A stretch of DNA of 54,622 bases from positions 1 to 54,622 of the forward strand of contig DVKF01000059.1 in assembly GCA_018716115.1 (NCBI GenBank), read 5' to 3'. The notes beneath the pieces were generated by a model that made no database searches, was not told the origin of the DNA, and saw only the letters and a list, made by a program, of their open reading frames with translations. This document shows, one piece after another, positions 15,971-24,868 of the stretch; the stretch's first letter is position 1; each line of letters starts with the position of its first letter. The stretch is from Candidatus Alloscybalousia intestinigallinarum. Lineage in GTDB: Bacteria > Bacillota_I > Bacilli_A > RF39 > UBA660. A program made the translations under genes and the position numbers.

Positions 15971-17086
15971 ATGCTAATTAAATCAAACGCAATCGATAGA
16001 TTGTTAAGAGAAAATCCAAATTTAGGAGAAAGACGATTTGGTTTACCATTTATTGGTGGACGAGATGATCATGAAGAATTTAATCCTACGGTACAAAAAA
16101 TTGCCGATGCGATTGACTTTTACGGATATGAAGTCCGTGATGATAAAATTACGACGATGCCAGATACTGATCTCGGTACTGGTAATCCTGTTAATTATCA
16201 GCCATTCCCACTGTCAATAGAAGCGATGCACAAAGCACTAGACACCACGGAGATGTATAAATATCCATATACTGAAGGAGATGACAGAATCAGAAAAGTA
16301 TTACTCGATTATGTGGAGGAACTAGGGTTTATTAATACAACCCCCTACTCTTATCCTGATGTTGATGATAAAGGGTTATCGGTACATAACTTGACTTTCA
16401 TGCCATCTACTTCGATTATTTTTAATATTATCGTGGAAACGATTTCTAAACCCGGGGATGTAATTTTGGTAACAGGACCTAATTATGGATTATTCACGAT
16501 TCGGGCAGAACGAGCTGGCGCGGAAGTAGAAATTCTAAATCTAGAAAAAGAAGATCACTTCTTAGTAAATCCTAAGAAGCTTGCGAATAAGATCGATGAG
16601 ATCAATGAAAGCTTACAGAAAGTATACAATAGACGAAAAGGATATGTACCAAGAGTAGTTGCCTTTTTAAATGCGAATCCTAATAATCCTACTGGAAAAG
16701 TGATGGGAGAAAGTGAGACAGAATTATTAACGGAAATCGGACAAGTATGTTTAGATCGAGGAGTATTTATCATCGATGATTTGGTTTACCGAGATATCAG
16801 TTTTGATCCTAATCATCTAGCTAAACCAATTGCGACCATACCTGGAATGTTTCGAAATACCATTTCCCTATTCGGTCTTTCCAAAAGTTATGGGTTAGCT
16901 AGTTTACGAGCTGGATTCGTCGTTGCGGATGAAATCGTGATTCGAGAAGTGATTAATCGAATTTTTCAAAGTATGGACTCTGCTCCTGACTTAGTTGGAC
17001 AAGCTTTGGCTGGCGCTTTTAATACGAGTGAGAGAAGAAAACAAGTCTATGAAGAATATTTTCAAGGACTACGACAAATCATATAG
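15971..17086 (+). CDS. Aminotransferase class I/II, N-terminal part of frameshifted aminotransferase-GNAT fusion
   Basis: 371 residues of a PLP-dependent fold-type I aminotransferase. The substrate/cofactor motifs are GPNYGLFTIRAERAGAEV, NANPNNPTGKV, IIDDLVYRDISFD and the PLP-lysine motif LFGLSKSYGLASLRAG. The frame ends prematurely at FQGLRQII. Reading continues in the -1 frame as NHIDKYHLLKAM, directly into the next entry, which supplies the missing small domain with the carboxylate-binding Arg (GRISFALEDKVLITAFDKM). The intact gene would be about 698 residues. A one-base loss near ACAAATC (about 17070-17080) explains the break; no slippery heptamer is seen, so programmed shifting is unlikely. 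It could be a true pseudogene or a sequencing error. Confidence 0.8.
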   Translation: MLIKSNAIDRLLRENPNLGERRFGLPFIGGRDDHEEFNPTVQKIADAIDFYGYEVRDDKITTMPDTDLGTGNPVNYQPFPLSIEAMHKALDTTEMYKYPYTEGDDRIRKVLLDYVEELGFINTTPYSYPDVDDKGLSVHNLTFMPSTSIIFNIIVETISKPGDVILVTGPNYGLFTIRAERAGAEVEILNLEKEDHFLVNPKKLANKIDEINESLQKVYNRRKGYVPRVVAFLNANPNNPTGKVMGESETELLTEIGQVCLDRGVFIIDDLVYRDISFDPNHLAKPIATIPGMFRNTISLFGLSKSYGLASLRAGFVVADEIVIREVINRIFQSMDSAPDLVGQALAGAFNTSERRKQVYEEYFQGLRQII

Positions 17087-17109
17087 ATAAATATCATTTA
17101 TTAAAAGCT

Positions 17110-18066
17110 ATGGTTCAGGGATTAGATCAAGTACCTATTTCTAAACAACAGATGATTAAAGACAAAGTAAAAGCAATTATTGGAAAAGAAAAAGCAGAAG
17201 CTCTTCTTCAGTCTGGTCTACCTTATGTAGATTTTCCTAAGAATTTAGAGCCTGAATCAGGTTTCTTCGCAATTTTAGACTTTACCGCAATCAAAGGAAT
17301 GAAAGATCAAGGACACTTAATCACTACGGAAAGAGATTTACTAATCTTTTTCTATCGTCACGCAAGAATTCGTTTTTTAGTTGGTCAATCGATTTCTTGG
17401 CCTTATCCAAAGGAATTAGTCGGACGAATTAGCTTTGCCCTAGAAGATAAGGTATTAATTACTGCTTTTGATAAGATGCGAGAAGCCCTACTCACTCTGG
17501 AACCAAAAGAGGACTATGTGATTCGTAAAAATGAATACCAAGACCAAAGACAGATGGCTCAAATTAAAGTAGAAGGTTGGCAGAATGCTTATGATAAAAT
17601 CATCGCTTCTAAATATTTGAAGTCTTTAAATGTAGAGGAACAGACTAAGCGATATATACAAAGCTTCGAAGAATATAAAGATCTCGTTTTCGTTGCGGTT
17701 AAAGATGATGAAGTATTGGGTTATGCTTGTTTTAAGCCTTATGACAAGAAAGAAAAATACGATTCCGAATTAGTTAGTTTATATTTAAGAAAAGAAGCTG
17801 ATGGTAAAGGAATTGGTAGTAGCCTATTTAAAGAGGTGGTGAAAGAACTAATTGCTCAAGATCGCCATAATATGATTGTTTGGTGTCTTGCCGATAACCA
17901 ACATGCGATTGATTTCTATGAGAAACTAGGGGGAAAATGCTTAGAAACGAAGAACGCCAAAATTGGTGAGGAAGTTTATTTGGAATATGGATTCTATTTT
18001 GATTTAGATCAATTGAATTCCTCTTACGGCCTCGAAAAACAAAAGAGAAATACAAAGGATAATTGA
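17110..18066 (+). CDS. C-terminal part of the frameshifted aminotransferase, fused to a GNAT acetyltransferase
   Basis: 318 residues in the frame that continues the preceding aminotransferase. Residues 1-140 are the C-terminal subdomain of the fold-type I enzyme. Residues 170-300 form a GNAT acetyltransferase: EYKDLVFVAVKDDEVLGYACF, the acetyl-CoA pyrophosphate loop LRKEADGKGIGSSLFKEV (Q/R-x-x-G-x-G/A form), and WCLADNQHAIDFYEKLGG. A transaminase joined to an acetyltransferase suggests amination then N-acetylation of one product, which is inference. If it is translated separately, the GNAT half could still be functional. There is no good ribosome site before its ATG. Confidence 0.75.
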   Translation: MVQGLDQVPISKQQMIKDKVKAIIGKEKAEALLQSGLPYVDFPKNLEPESGFFAILDFTAIKGMKDQGHLITTERDLLIFFYRHARIRFLVGQSISWPYPKELVGRISFALEDKVLITAFDKMREALLTLEPKEDYVIRKNEYQDQRQMAQIKVEGWQNAYDKIIASKYLKSLNVEEQTKRYIQSFEEYKDLVFVAVKDDEVLGYACFKPYDKKEKYDSELVSLYLRKEADGKGIGSSLFKEVVKELIAQDRHNMIVWCLADNQHAIDFYEKLGGKCLETKNAKIGEEVYLEYGFYFDLDQLNSSYGLEKQKRNTKDN

Positions 18067-18130
18067 GACAACATCATCTTTCTATAGAGTGAGACGCTTT
18101 GGATGATATATTTAGTAGTAGGTAATAAAA

Positions 18131-18880
18131 ATGGATATAGCGAAAATCAAACGGGAATTAATCAAACAAAAAGAATCAAAATTTAAAGGGAATATTTATC
18201 ATTATTTTCAGGTAAATTTTTCTTACCATTCAAACAAAATTGAAGGTAGCAAATTAACTAGTGAACAGACAGAAGCAATCTTTGACACTGCTTCTTTTAT
18301 CCCTAAAAGTGATGATTTAATTCAATTAGATGATTTGATCGAATCTAAGAATCATTTTAAATTATTTGATTATGTATTGGATAATGTAGATAAAGCTTTA
18401 TCTAAAGAAATGATTCTAGAAATGAATAGAATTTTAAAAAGAAATACTAGTGACGAAGAAAATCCCCGATATAATGTTGGTGGTTTTAAAATAGTCCCTA
18501 ATATAATCGGGTTAGTTAATGTTATTCATACTACTGAGCCTGAAAATGTAGAAAAAGAGATTGATCAATTATTGTTAGAATACAACACGAAAAGAACGAT
18601 TGCTTTAGAGGATATTATTGATTTTCATTATCGATTTGAAAAAATCCATCCCTTTGGTGATGGGAATGGAAGAGTCGGTAGAATGATTATGTTTAAAGAG
18701 TGCTTAAAGAATAATATTATGCCATTTATTGTATTGGATGAAGATAAACCATATTATATAAGAGGGTTAAAAGAATACGAGCGGGATAAAATGTTTTTGA
18801 TTGATACTATACGACATGAGCAAGATTTATATGAAAAAATATGTAAGGAATTATTAGATTTTGAAATAGACGAAAAGTAA
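18131..18880 (+). CDS. Fic domain protein (AMPylase-type)
   Basis: A 249-residue enzyme that typically transfers AMP from ATP to hydroxyl groups of target proteins. The catalytic motif HPFGDGNGRVGR (residues 173-184) is complete. An N-terminal inhibitory helix of the class II type is visible as SNKIEG (34-39), where the glutamate blocks ATP binding. The protein is therefore self-inhibited and needs no separate antitoxin. It is alone, with its own terminator just downstream. Substrate unknown. Confidence 0.9.
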   Translation: MDIAKIKRELIKQKESKFKGNIYHYFQVNFSYHSNKIEGSKLTSEQTEAIFDTASFIPKSDDLIQLDDLIESKNHFKLFDYVLDNVDKALSKEMILEMNRILKRNTSDEENPRYNVGGFKIVPNIIGLVNVIHTTEPENVEKEIDQLLLEYNTKRTIALEDIIDFHYRFEKIHPFGDGNGRVGRMIMFKECLKNNIMPFIVLDEDKPYYIRGLKEYERDKMFLIDTIRHEQDLYEKICKELLDFEIDEK

Positions 18881-18907
18881 TTTTAAAAGGATGCCTTTTT
18901 CTAAATG

Positions 18908-18953
18908 AAAAGAACTAAAACTGTTACGGGAAACAGAGTTTTAGTTCTTTTTT
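18908..18953. terminator. Terminator between Fic and SDR genes
   Basis: AAAGAACTAAAAC...GTTTTAGTTCTTT, with an inner GTT/AAC pairing, followed by TTTTTTG on the plus strand. It can serve the convergent SDR gene as well. Confidence 0.8.
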
Positions 18954-18959
18954 GTTTTC

Positions 18960-19838
18960 TTATTTTTTCGTCATGGCTTTTTTCGCTAATTTTAGGATTA
19001 GGGTATTGGTTGCCGACACGTTACTAGGATCTTTTTTCTTATTCAATGTAATTAAGCTCGTATTGGTCGCATCGATAATTAGATCAATTCCAGAGATAAA
19101 AGACGCCATATCTGATGCGATAAAGACGATTGGTTGGGCCATTTCTTCTGAAGTAGCTAATCTTCCCATCAAGCCATTTGAGCTCTTTAAAGACTCTTCG
19201 CCTCCTGCCATCTGTTCAAATTCGTCTTTCATTCCAGTATCGGTAGCGCCCGGCATGACATTGTTCACTCTGACATTTAGCTTACTAAATTCGATTGCTT
19301 GTTCACATGAAAATTGAGATAGACAACGTTTAGCAAAAATATAGGCAAATGTTGGAGGTGCTACTTTAGCGACTTTTTGAATTGATTTTTCAGTTTCTTC
19401 CCAAGTAGCTGCATGAACAACTGGATCTTGCTCTTTCCTATGCTGTTGCCAGTATTTACCAGCTGTTGAGGTAACATAAGTAATGCTTCCTCCTTTTTTC
19501 ATTCTCTTCGTTAAATAAGTTAAGGTAATATACTTGTTCGCTGTAAAATCACAATTAAATGTTGTAATATAGTCCGTTTTACTACCAGATAAACCAGCTA
19601 TACCAAAGAAACAGTCAATCTCTTGTGGCAATTTACTAAACACATCATCGATACTCTTTTTGTCTGATAAATTACACTGATGAAATTCGGTGATATTCGG
19701 TATATCACACTCCTTAATATCTAAAGCATATACTTTAGCGCCTAAATCTACTAACATTTTGGCGGTTTCATAACCCATCCCGCTAGATGCTCCGGTTACG
19801 ATACAGATTTTGTCTTTGTAATTAAAATAATCTCTCAT
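18960..19838 (-). CDS. Short-chain dehydrogenase/reductase, hydroxysteroid-dehydrogenase-like
   Basis: A 292-residue NAD(P)-dependent oxidoreductase. The Rossmann motif is TGASSGMG (15-22), and the acidic residue in ALDIKE at the end of beta-2 suggests NAD preference. Catalytic YIFAK (Y166, K170) is preceded by the serine strand YVTSTAG, and the PG motif is MPGATDTGM. The long insertion between the serine strand and YxxxK and the ending FIASDMASFISGIDLIID resemble 3-alpha-hydroxysteroid dehydrogenases/carbonyl reductases. The last 30 residues (NTSLITLNKKK and a basic tail) extend beyond the family. Substrate uncertain. Confidence 0.82.
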   Translation of the reverse strand: MRDYFNYKDKICIVTGASSGMGYETAKMLVDLGAKVYALDIKECDIPNITEFHQCNLSDKKSIDDVFSKLPQEIDCFFGIAGLSGSKTDYITTFNCDFTANKYITLTYLTKRMKKGGSITYVTSTAGKYWQQHRKEQDPVVHAATWEETEKSIQKVAKVAPPTFAYIFAKRCLSQFSCEQAIEFSKLNVRVNNVMPGATDTGMKDEFEQMAGGEESLKSSNGLMGRLATSEEMAQPIVFIASDMASFISGIDLIIDATNTSLITLNKKKDPSNVSATNTLILKLAKKAMTKK

Positions 19839-19910
19839 ACTATCTCTCCCCTATTCTGCTTTACTCTTCCATTATACCTTAATTTTCTCTAAAGAAAAAG
19901 AATTCTTAGA

Positions 19911-19957
19911 AAAAAACAATACCTGTATAGATTGTTGATCTACAAGTATTGTTTTTC
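19911..19957. terminator. Terminator of the MMPL transporter gene
   Basis: AAAAACAATAC(C)TGTA pairs with TACA(A)GTATTGTTTTT. A T-run (TTTTTTTC) follows on the minus strand, 25 bases past the MMPL stop codon. Confidence 0.8.
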
Positions 19958-19981
19958 TATTTGTATTTCTTTATATTCATC

Positions 19982-22216
19982 TTACTTTTTCCAAGTTGTT
20001 TTTTGTATAAAAGTATCTAGGGCATATAATAAAGCCGGTAAAATAAAGATCGTAATTAAGACAGAAATTAATGTTCCAGTAGCTAAGAATAGACCAATGG
20101 AGGCGACAACGCCGGAACTAGAAATCCATCCGATTAAGAATCCCGCAATCATTAGAATTAAGCCACTTGTTGCGATTGTAGGAAATGAATCTTTAATAGC
20201 ACCAATTAAAGCTTGTTTCTTATCTTGTTTTCCTCGTAAAGTAAGATAACGGTTCGTCATCACTATCGCATAATCAATCGTTGCTCCCATTTGAATCGCA
20301 GAAACAATAATATAGCTGATAAAGAAGATCTTTCCTCCCATTAATGTCGCAAGAGAAAAATTAATTAGGATACTTCCTTCGATAGCGACAATCAACAGAA
20401 TCGTTGCGCCAAGAGAACGGAAAGTTCCCAAAAGAATGATGGCGATAAATAAAATGGTAACCGCTGTAATTAGGGTATTATCTTTAGAGAAAGAGTCACT
20501 TAAATCTTTCGCACTTACGCTTTCGCCAACTAGTTTTACTTCACTGTACTCTTTTTCTACTTCTTCTTTAATCCTATCTAACAAGGAATATGTTTCTTCT
20601 CCTTCTGAAGGAACTTTTATCTCTAAAATCATTCTCGAATATTCCGGACTTTCTAATAGCGAAATAGAGCTTTCTAGTTCTTGTTTAACTTCTTCTATTT
20701 GGAGTAACATTTCCTCTGATAATGGTAGATTTTCTTTTTGTTCATCTAAGAAGTATAGTAAATCTACTAGATTTATTTGATAAGTAGAAACCTCATCTAT
20801 TATTTGATGACTATTCATATATAAAGAAAATAAATTTCTACTCATTTCTTCTGGAATATTAAACATGGCGGCTAATTCTTGATATCGAAGTTTACTTCCT
20901 AGATAGACATTTTCTCCTACTAGATAATTTCCAATACTCGTTACTTTACTAATCTTATCGTTTTCTAATAAACGATTAGCTAGATCTAATTCTTTCGTAT
21001 AATCTTTTTCTTCATTCTTCATGAGAACGACTAAACGATTTGTATTTCCGAAAGTATCGTTAATTTTCTCTAATGCGATTTGGTTATCACTCTTGTTTAG
21101 AGAACTAACTGAATAAATATTATAGACATATTCATAATTAGGTAGAATGCAAATAGCAAAAATTAAGAAAAGGATAAAGATTGGAAGTAGTACTTTTCTA
21201 GAACTTACGATGAAATTCGCTAACTTGTTGATGTTGGGAATATGCACTTTATGTTTTGTTTTATCAACGATCTTAGAAAATGCCATAAGTAGTAACGGTA
21301 ACAAGAGAATTACTGTAAGCAAGCTACATAGGATACCTTTAGATAAGACTAAACCAATATCTTCACCAATTTTTAACTGCATGAATACTAACGCAATCAA
21401 ACCGGCGATGGTAGTTAAAGAACTAGCTAGTATTTCTGGAATGGATTTAGAGACAGTTTTCTTGACAGCTAATTCTAGATTTGGAGTATCGCTTCTTTCT
21501 TTCATATAGTGGTTCATAAAAATAATGAAATAATCTAAGGATAAGCCGAGTTGTAAAATAATGGCAATTGCTTCTGTAATGTAAGAAATCTTACCAAACA
21601 AGAAGTTACTACCCATATTGAAAAGAATAGAAACACCGAATACTAAGAAAGCAAGCACAATTTCAAAGTAAGATTCGGTAGTTAGTAATAATACCACGAT
21701 AATCGTTAAAATTGCGAGTCCTAAAATAATATTCATTCCTTCTACTTGGTCTTCTCCATTTTCTACATATAAGAAGTATTTTTCTTCTTGAACTTGATCC
21801 TCGATTTGTGTAATGACTGCGTTCTTTTCTTCTTCTGTTACTTGATCTAATTCGATAACGAATAAAGCCTTGTTCTCTTTATAATAGTTTTCATTATCCG
21901 CAAAAGAAATACTTGCGACATGATCAATTGACGCTAACTCTGTTTTTAGTTCTAATGCTTCTTGAAGTGGAATTTCTTCAATCATTACTTGAAGTTCATT
22001 TAATGAGCCAAACTCTTTTTCCATTAATTCAAGCCCAGCTTTGGTCTCTGTTTCATCACTTAAATAAGAAGTAATATCATATTCTATTTCTACATTATTT
22101 AAATTTACTAACGAAATAATCCCTAGTAAAACAAAAATGCTTAAGAATAGATATCGAAAATCGACAATAAAGTCGCCTATTTTGATTAATAATGTTTTTG
22201 GTTTTTTCTTTTTCAA
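19982..22216 (-). CDS. MMPL/RND-family membrane transporter
   Basis: A protein of about 744 residues with 12 predicted membrane helices in two repeats. Each repeat is one helix, a large extracytoplasmic loop, then five helices. The loops are at about residues 45-165 and 370-555. Family signatures in the helices include GLSLDYFIIFMNHY and QMGATIDYAIVMTNRYL, carrying the conserved acidic proton-relay residues. It exports lipids, peptides or drugs by proton motive force. The start is the TTG at 22216 following GGAAGG; an earlier TTG overlaps that site. Divergent from a TetR gene, which probably controls it. Confidence 0.88.
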   Translation of the reverse strand: MKKKKPKTLLIKIGDFIVDFRYLFLSIFVLLGIISLVNLNNVEIEYDITSYLSDETETKAGLELMEKEFGSLNELQVMIEEIPLQEALELKTELASIDHVASISFADNENYYKENKALFVIELDQVTEEEKNAVITQIEDQVQEEKYFLYVENGEDQVEGMNIILGLAILTIIVVLLLTTESYFEIVLAFLVFGVSILFNMGSNFLFGKISYITEAIAIILQLGLSLDYFIIFMNHYMKERSDTPNLELAVKKTVSKSIPEILASSLTTIAGLIALVFMQLKIGEDIGLVLSKGILCSLLTVILLLPLLLMAFSKIVDKTKHKVHIPNINKLANFIVSSRKVLLPIFILFLIFAICILPNYEYVYNIYSVSSLNKSDNQIALEKINDTFGNTNRLVVLMKNEEKDYTKELDLANRLLENDKISKVTSIGNYLVGENVYLGSKLRYQELAAMFNIPEEMSRNLFSLYMNSHQIIDEVSTYQINLVDLLYFLDEQKENLPLSEEMLLQIEEVKQELESSISLLESPEYSRMILEIKVPSEGEETYSLLDRIKEEVEKEYSEVKLVGESVSAKDLSDSFSKDNTLITAVTILFIAIILLGTFRSLGATILLIVAIEGSILINFSLATLMGGKIFFISYIIVSAIQMGATIDYAIVMTNRYLTLRGKQDKKQALIGAIKDSFPTIATSGLILMIAGFLIGWISSSGVVASIGLFLATGTLISVLITIFILPALLYALDTFIQKTTWKK

Positions 22217-22286
22217 TATTTCACCTTCCAATATTAGATTATCGCTTTTTTTAAAGAAAAAGCACTTACTTTTTTGGTGTTTTTTC

Positions 22287-22357
22287 TAATTATTCTACTT
22301 TTTTCACAAAAAGTATCTTTTTTAGTTATTCTACTTTAGTATATTTTTGTATATAAT
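22287..22357. promoter_or_regulatory. Divergent promoter region with duplicated TTATTCTACTTT element
   Basis: Two direct copies (TAATTATTCTACTTT at 22287 and TAGTTATTCTACTTT at 22323), 36 bp apart, lie between the divergent MMPL and TetR genes. A TATAAT box at 22352-22357 serves tetR. The repeats are candidate TetR-binding sites, although they are not clear dyads. Confidence 0.4.
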
Positions 22358-22381
22358 AATACCATTCGAGGTGAGACATTG

Positions 22382-22945
22382 ATGAAAGAAAAGAAAGATT
22401 TACGGATTCAGAAAACATATAAATTATTAGCTGAGGCATTAATCAAATTACTACAGGAAAAACCATTTGCGGAGATTAGATTAAATGAAATCTGCGAAGA
22501 AGCTCTCGTTCATAAGACGACTTTTTATCATCATTTTACGGATAAATATGATTTATTAAAATATACGATTACTCTTATTCAGAAAGAAATGTTAACAAAA
22601 TTAGACACTTCTTCTGAAGATAATTTACTGGATTATTATTGTAATTTGGCTAAAGTTTACATGTCTAACATTAAAAAGAATCAACAGTTTTACCGGTCGA
22701 TTCTCTCTAGTGAAGGCAATACAATCTGTACTGATTTACTCTATGATATGTTTGTCGAAGACGTAGAAAAAAAACTGGGTCAAGTGGATATTCCTAGTTT
22801 CTATATTTCTAGTTATTATGTTAGTGGTGTATTCGCGGTAATCAATGAATGGTTTAGGCGTGGAATGAAGGAAGAAGAAGATGTCGTGATTGAATACTTG
22901 AAAAAGATGATTACCAATCACAATTTTATTTCTCTTCTAGATTAA
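22382..22945 (+). CDS. TetR/AcrR family transcriptional regulator
   Basis: About 187 residues. The N-terminal TetR helix-turn-helix is TYKLLAEALIKLLQEKPFAEIRLNEICEEALVHKTTFYHHFTDKYDLL, with the recognition-helix YHHF motif of the DhaS-like subgroup. The C-terminal region is a helical ligand/dimer domain resembling TetR_C_8/33 types (MSNIKKNQQFYRSILSS). It is transcribed away from the MMPL transporter, the common arrangement for a local repressor of an exporter. ATG at 22382 follows GAGGTGAG. Confidence 0.88.
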   Translation: MKEKKDLRIQKTYKLLAEALIKLLQEKPFAEIRLNEICEEALVHKTTFYHHFTDKYDLLKYTITLIQKEMLTKLDTSSEDNLLDYYCNLAKVYMSNIKKNQQFYRSILSSEGNTICTDLLYDMFVEDVEKKLGQVDIPSFYISSYYVSGVFAVINEWFRRGMKEEEDVVIEYLKKMITNHNFISLLD

Positions 22946-22986
22946 GAAAAATTATCTACCTATCCTATCTGATAGTTTTCTCTATT

Positions 22987-23019
22987 AAAAAAAGATTCAG
23001 ACCGTTACTGAATCTTTTT
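22987..23019. terminator. Bidirectional terminator between TetR and PIN genes
   Basis: AAAAAGATTCAG pairs with CTGAATCTTTTT around ACCGTTA, with T-runs on both sides. The stop codon of the PIN gene lies within it. Confidence 0.8.
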
Positions 23020-23512
23020 CTAATTCATCAATAAGATTGTCAAGATCTTTTTCTGGTATTCTTGTAGTAGAACATTGTTTTAATAACTTACAAGCATTTA
23101 TTGCTTTTCTACAGGAAATAATGTTATTCTTTTTCATTAATTTGATTATTTTTAATGTCCTGAATACTTCAATACCATTATTTTCAGAATAAATTTTTAA
23201 TCGATTATCACCAGTAGCAAGAATACAATCATTATCTCTTGCTATTACATAATTAAGTAAATCATATGTTGATAACTTTTTTTCAGTAATAGATAAATTA
23301 CTTACTTCTATTAATTGCGTTGATGTTGCAGATATAACTTTAAATTTATTAATTATTTTAACATCTCCTGTTTTTGAATTTATTTCATCATTTTTAACCA
23401 TATCACTTATATAAGCATTATCCATACTAATAAATTCCTCTAATATATTCGCATTATTTAAGTCTGTTATTATATTGGTATCAGTAATTATTATCTTCGC
23501 TGTTATATTCAT
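22997..23512 (-). CDS. PIN-domain protein, putative toxin/nuclease
   Basis: 171 residues from the ATG that overlaps the end of the upstream XRE-peptidase gene by 32 bp. PIN-like features are an N-terminal IIITDTNIITDL (first acidic residues), a central STYDLLNYVIARDNDCILATGDNRLK (second acidic cluster and TGD), and the helical end. PIN proteins are magnesium-dependent ribonucleases, frequent as VapC-type toxins. It is encoded directly downstream of an XRE-ImmA/IrrE protein, with translational overlap, so the pair probably forms a toxin-antitoxin-like or stress-response module (inference). No SipW, integrase or conjugation gene adjoins it. Confidence 0.72.
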   Translation of the reverse strand: MNITAKIIITDTNIITDLNNANILEEFISMDNAYISDMVKNDEINSKTGDVKIINKFKVISATSTQLIEVSNLSITEKKLSTYDLLNYVIARDNDCILATGDNRLKIYSENNGIEVFRTLKIIKLMKKNNIISCRKAINACKLLKQCSTTRIPEKDLDNLIDELEKDSVTV

Positions 23513-24524
23513 CTGTAGTAACCCCCAACAGTTCACAAGCTTTATTTAACGAAATGATTTCATTAGCTTCTAACTTGCATACTATTCGTTTAAATTGATA
23601 GGATATTTCCGGTTGAATCGGCTTTGGATCGTTTTTTCCTATACGTTGACTTATAAAAATGTTTAATTTTTTATATAAGTATTCTGATATGATATTTAAA
23701 TCTTTCAATCTATATATAATTGCCGCATAACTAACTTTAAATTCATTTTTAAAAGCAGTTAATTCAAAGAAATTTATATTTCTTCTTGATATTCCAAATT
23801 CATTGATTACGGCTTCTTTTGGCATTAATAGTGCACTTGCAAATCTACTACATAATTTCTCTTGATCTAATTCTTCATTACTAATGTTTAGTACTAAATG
23901 TCCTAATTCGTGGGCAATAGTAAATCTTTGTCTAGCGCCATCTTTTATACCATCTAGTAAAACAATAACAGGAATATTATTTACCATTTCACTTAAACCA
24001 TCAAAGTCATCAAAACGATTATTTGGATTTTTAATTTGAATGATAATAATACCTAGATTTTCAAGCATATTAATTAAATCTGATATTGGTTGTTTGCTAG
24101 ATATTTTTATATTATTTCTAAAATCATTCGCCGCTTTTTCAGCTTCATCAAGACTATTGCAAGAATATCTTTTTAGTTTGATATTATCCGTATCTATATT
24201 ATTCATTTCTATAACTTCTAAGTATTTAGCAACATCATCTTGAATTAATTCTTCTAAAAGTTCTAGATTTTGACCGGTTAATCTTTTTTTCTTTCTAAAT
24301 GAAGTAAATTTCATTTCAGGTATATTATAGACTTTTAATAAATCAATAGATTTAACTCCATATGCATTAGCAAAATCAATTAGTTTTTTTGAATCTGGTA
24401 ATATTTCTCCTTTTTCATATTTTGAAATAGCAGTTGCAGTCATATTAAGAAGATTACCTGCATCTTTAAGTGATAAATTTCTTAACAATCTAATTCTTTT
24501 TAAATTTTTCCCAATTTCATTCAT
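23481..24524 (-). CDS. XRE-ImmA/IrrE fusion: DNA-binding metallopeptidase
   Basis: 347 residues. Residues 1-65 form an XRE helix-turn-helix (LKRIRLLRNLSLKDAGNLLNMTATAISKYEKG). Residues 130-270 form the ImmA/IrrE (COG2856) zinc peptidase with HELGH (205-209) in RFTIAHELGHLVLN and a downstream acidic ligand in CSRFASALLMPKEA. Such fusions sense stress or DNA damage and cleave partner repressors, or act as antitoxins for neighbouring toxins. The GAGGAG ribosome site precedes the start. It reads into the PIN gene. The region upstream of it carries a decayed small operon in the opposite direction. Confidence 0.88.
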   Translation of the reverse strand: MNEIGKNLKRIRLLRNLSLKDAGNLLNMTATAISKYEKGEILPDSKKLIDFANAYGVKSIDLLKVYNIPEMKFTSFRKKKRLTGQNLELLEELIQDDVAKYLEVIEMNNIDTDNIKLKRYSCNSLDEAEKAANDFRNNIKISSKQPISDLINMLENLGIIIIQIKNPNNRFDDFDGLSEMVNNIPVIVLLDGIKDGARQRFTIAHELGHLVLNISNEELDQEKLCSRFASALLMPKEAVINEFGISRRNINFFELTAFKNEFKVSYAAIIYRLKDLNIISEYLYKKLNIFISQRIGKNDPKPIQPEISYQFKRIVCKLEANEIISLNKACELLGVTTDEYNSEDNNY

Positions 24525-24743
24525 GCTATCTCAGCTCCTCACGGTTTAAATTTTACCACAAAAAAGAAGAAACGTAAACTAACAGGTGGATATTTATTGA
24601 ATTATATGCTATTATCTCATTATGAGAGTAAAAACAGTTCACTTGCAACAAACTGTACTCTCTTAAAGTATATTAAAAACTTTAAAAGCTTTGTAATACT
24701 TTACAATATTTTCCAAAATAAATAATGAAAGGAGGAAATACTT
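24525..24743 (+). other. Divergent intergenic region with a bulged hairpin
   Basis: Between the XRE-ImmA gene and the plus-strand small ORF. The notable element is an imperfect hairpin at 24624-24662: GAGAGT and ACAGTT in the left arm pair with AACTGT and ACTCTC in the right arm, with an AAAA bulge and the loop CACTTGCAACA. No U-tract follows, so it is not a terminator. It lies in the leader of the plus-strand small genes or in the operator zone of the XRE protein. The rest is AT-rich, ending with the strong ribosome site AAAGGAGG at about 24729. Confidence 0.4.
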
Positions 24744-24868
24744 ATAGCAAATAATATATGGACTTCTAAAAGTGTTGGTAGTAATACTAATAGCAATTAG
24801 GAAGTAAAACTACTTCTTCTAAAGAAAGGTCTGTAGTTGCAAGTGCTTTAAGGAATAGAAGTAAGTAA
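24744..24868 (+). pseudogene. Decayed small ORF (about 40 codons) with ATA in place of ATG and a frameshift
   Basis: AAAGGAGG stands eight bases before an ATA codon. From it the frame reads ANNIWTSKSVGSNTNSN and then stops at TAG. In the -1 frame the reading resumes as SKTTSSKERSVVASALRNR and ends at TAA, overlapping the ATG of the next gene (TAATG). The excellent ribosome site and the overlap show that an intact 40-45 residue Ser/Asn/Lys-rich protein was encoded here. It has now lost its start codon and frame. I do not recognise the family. Confidence 0.5.

Noticed and set aside
17060-17110. Programmed -1 frameshift in the aminotransferase-GNAT gene
   Set aside because: No X-XXY-YYZ slippery heptamer or following pseudoknot is visible at the break, so a mutation or sequencing error is more likely.
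20436-21509. Plus-strand frames inside the MMPL transporter gene
   Set aside because: They are antisense shadows of a well-supported membrane protein, without ribosome sites.
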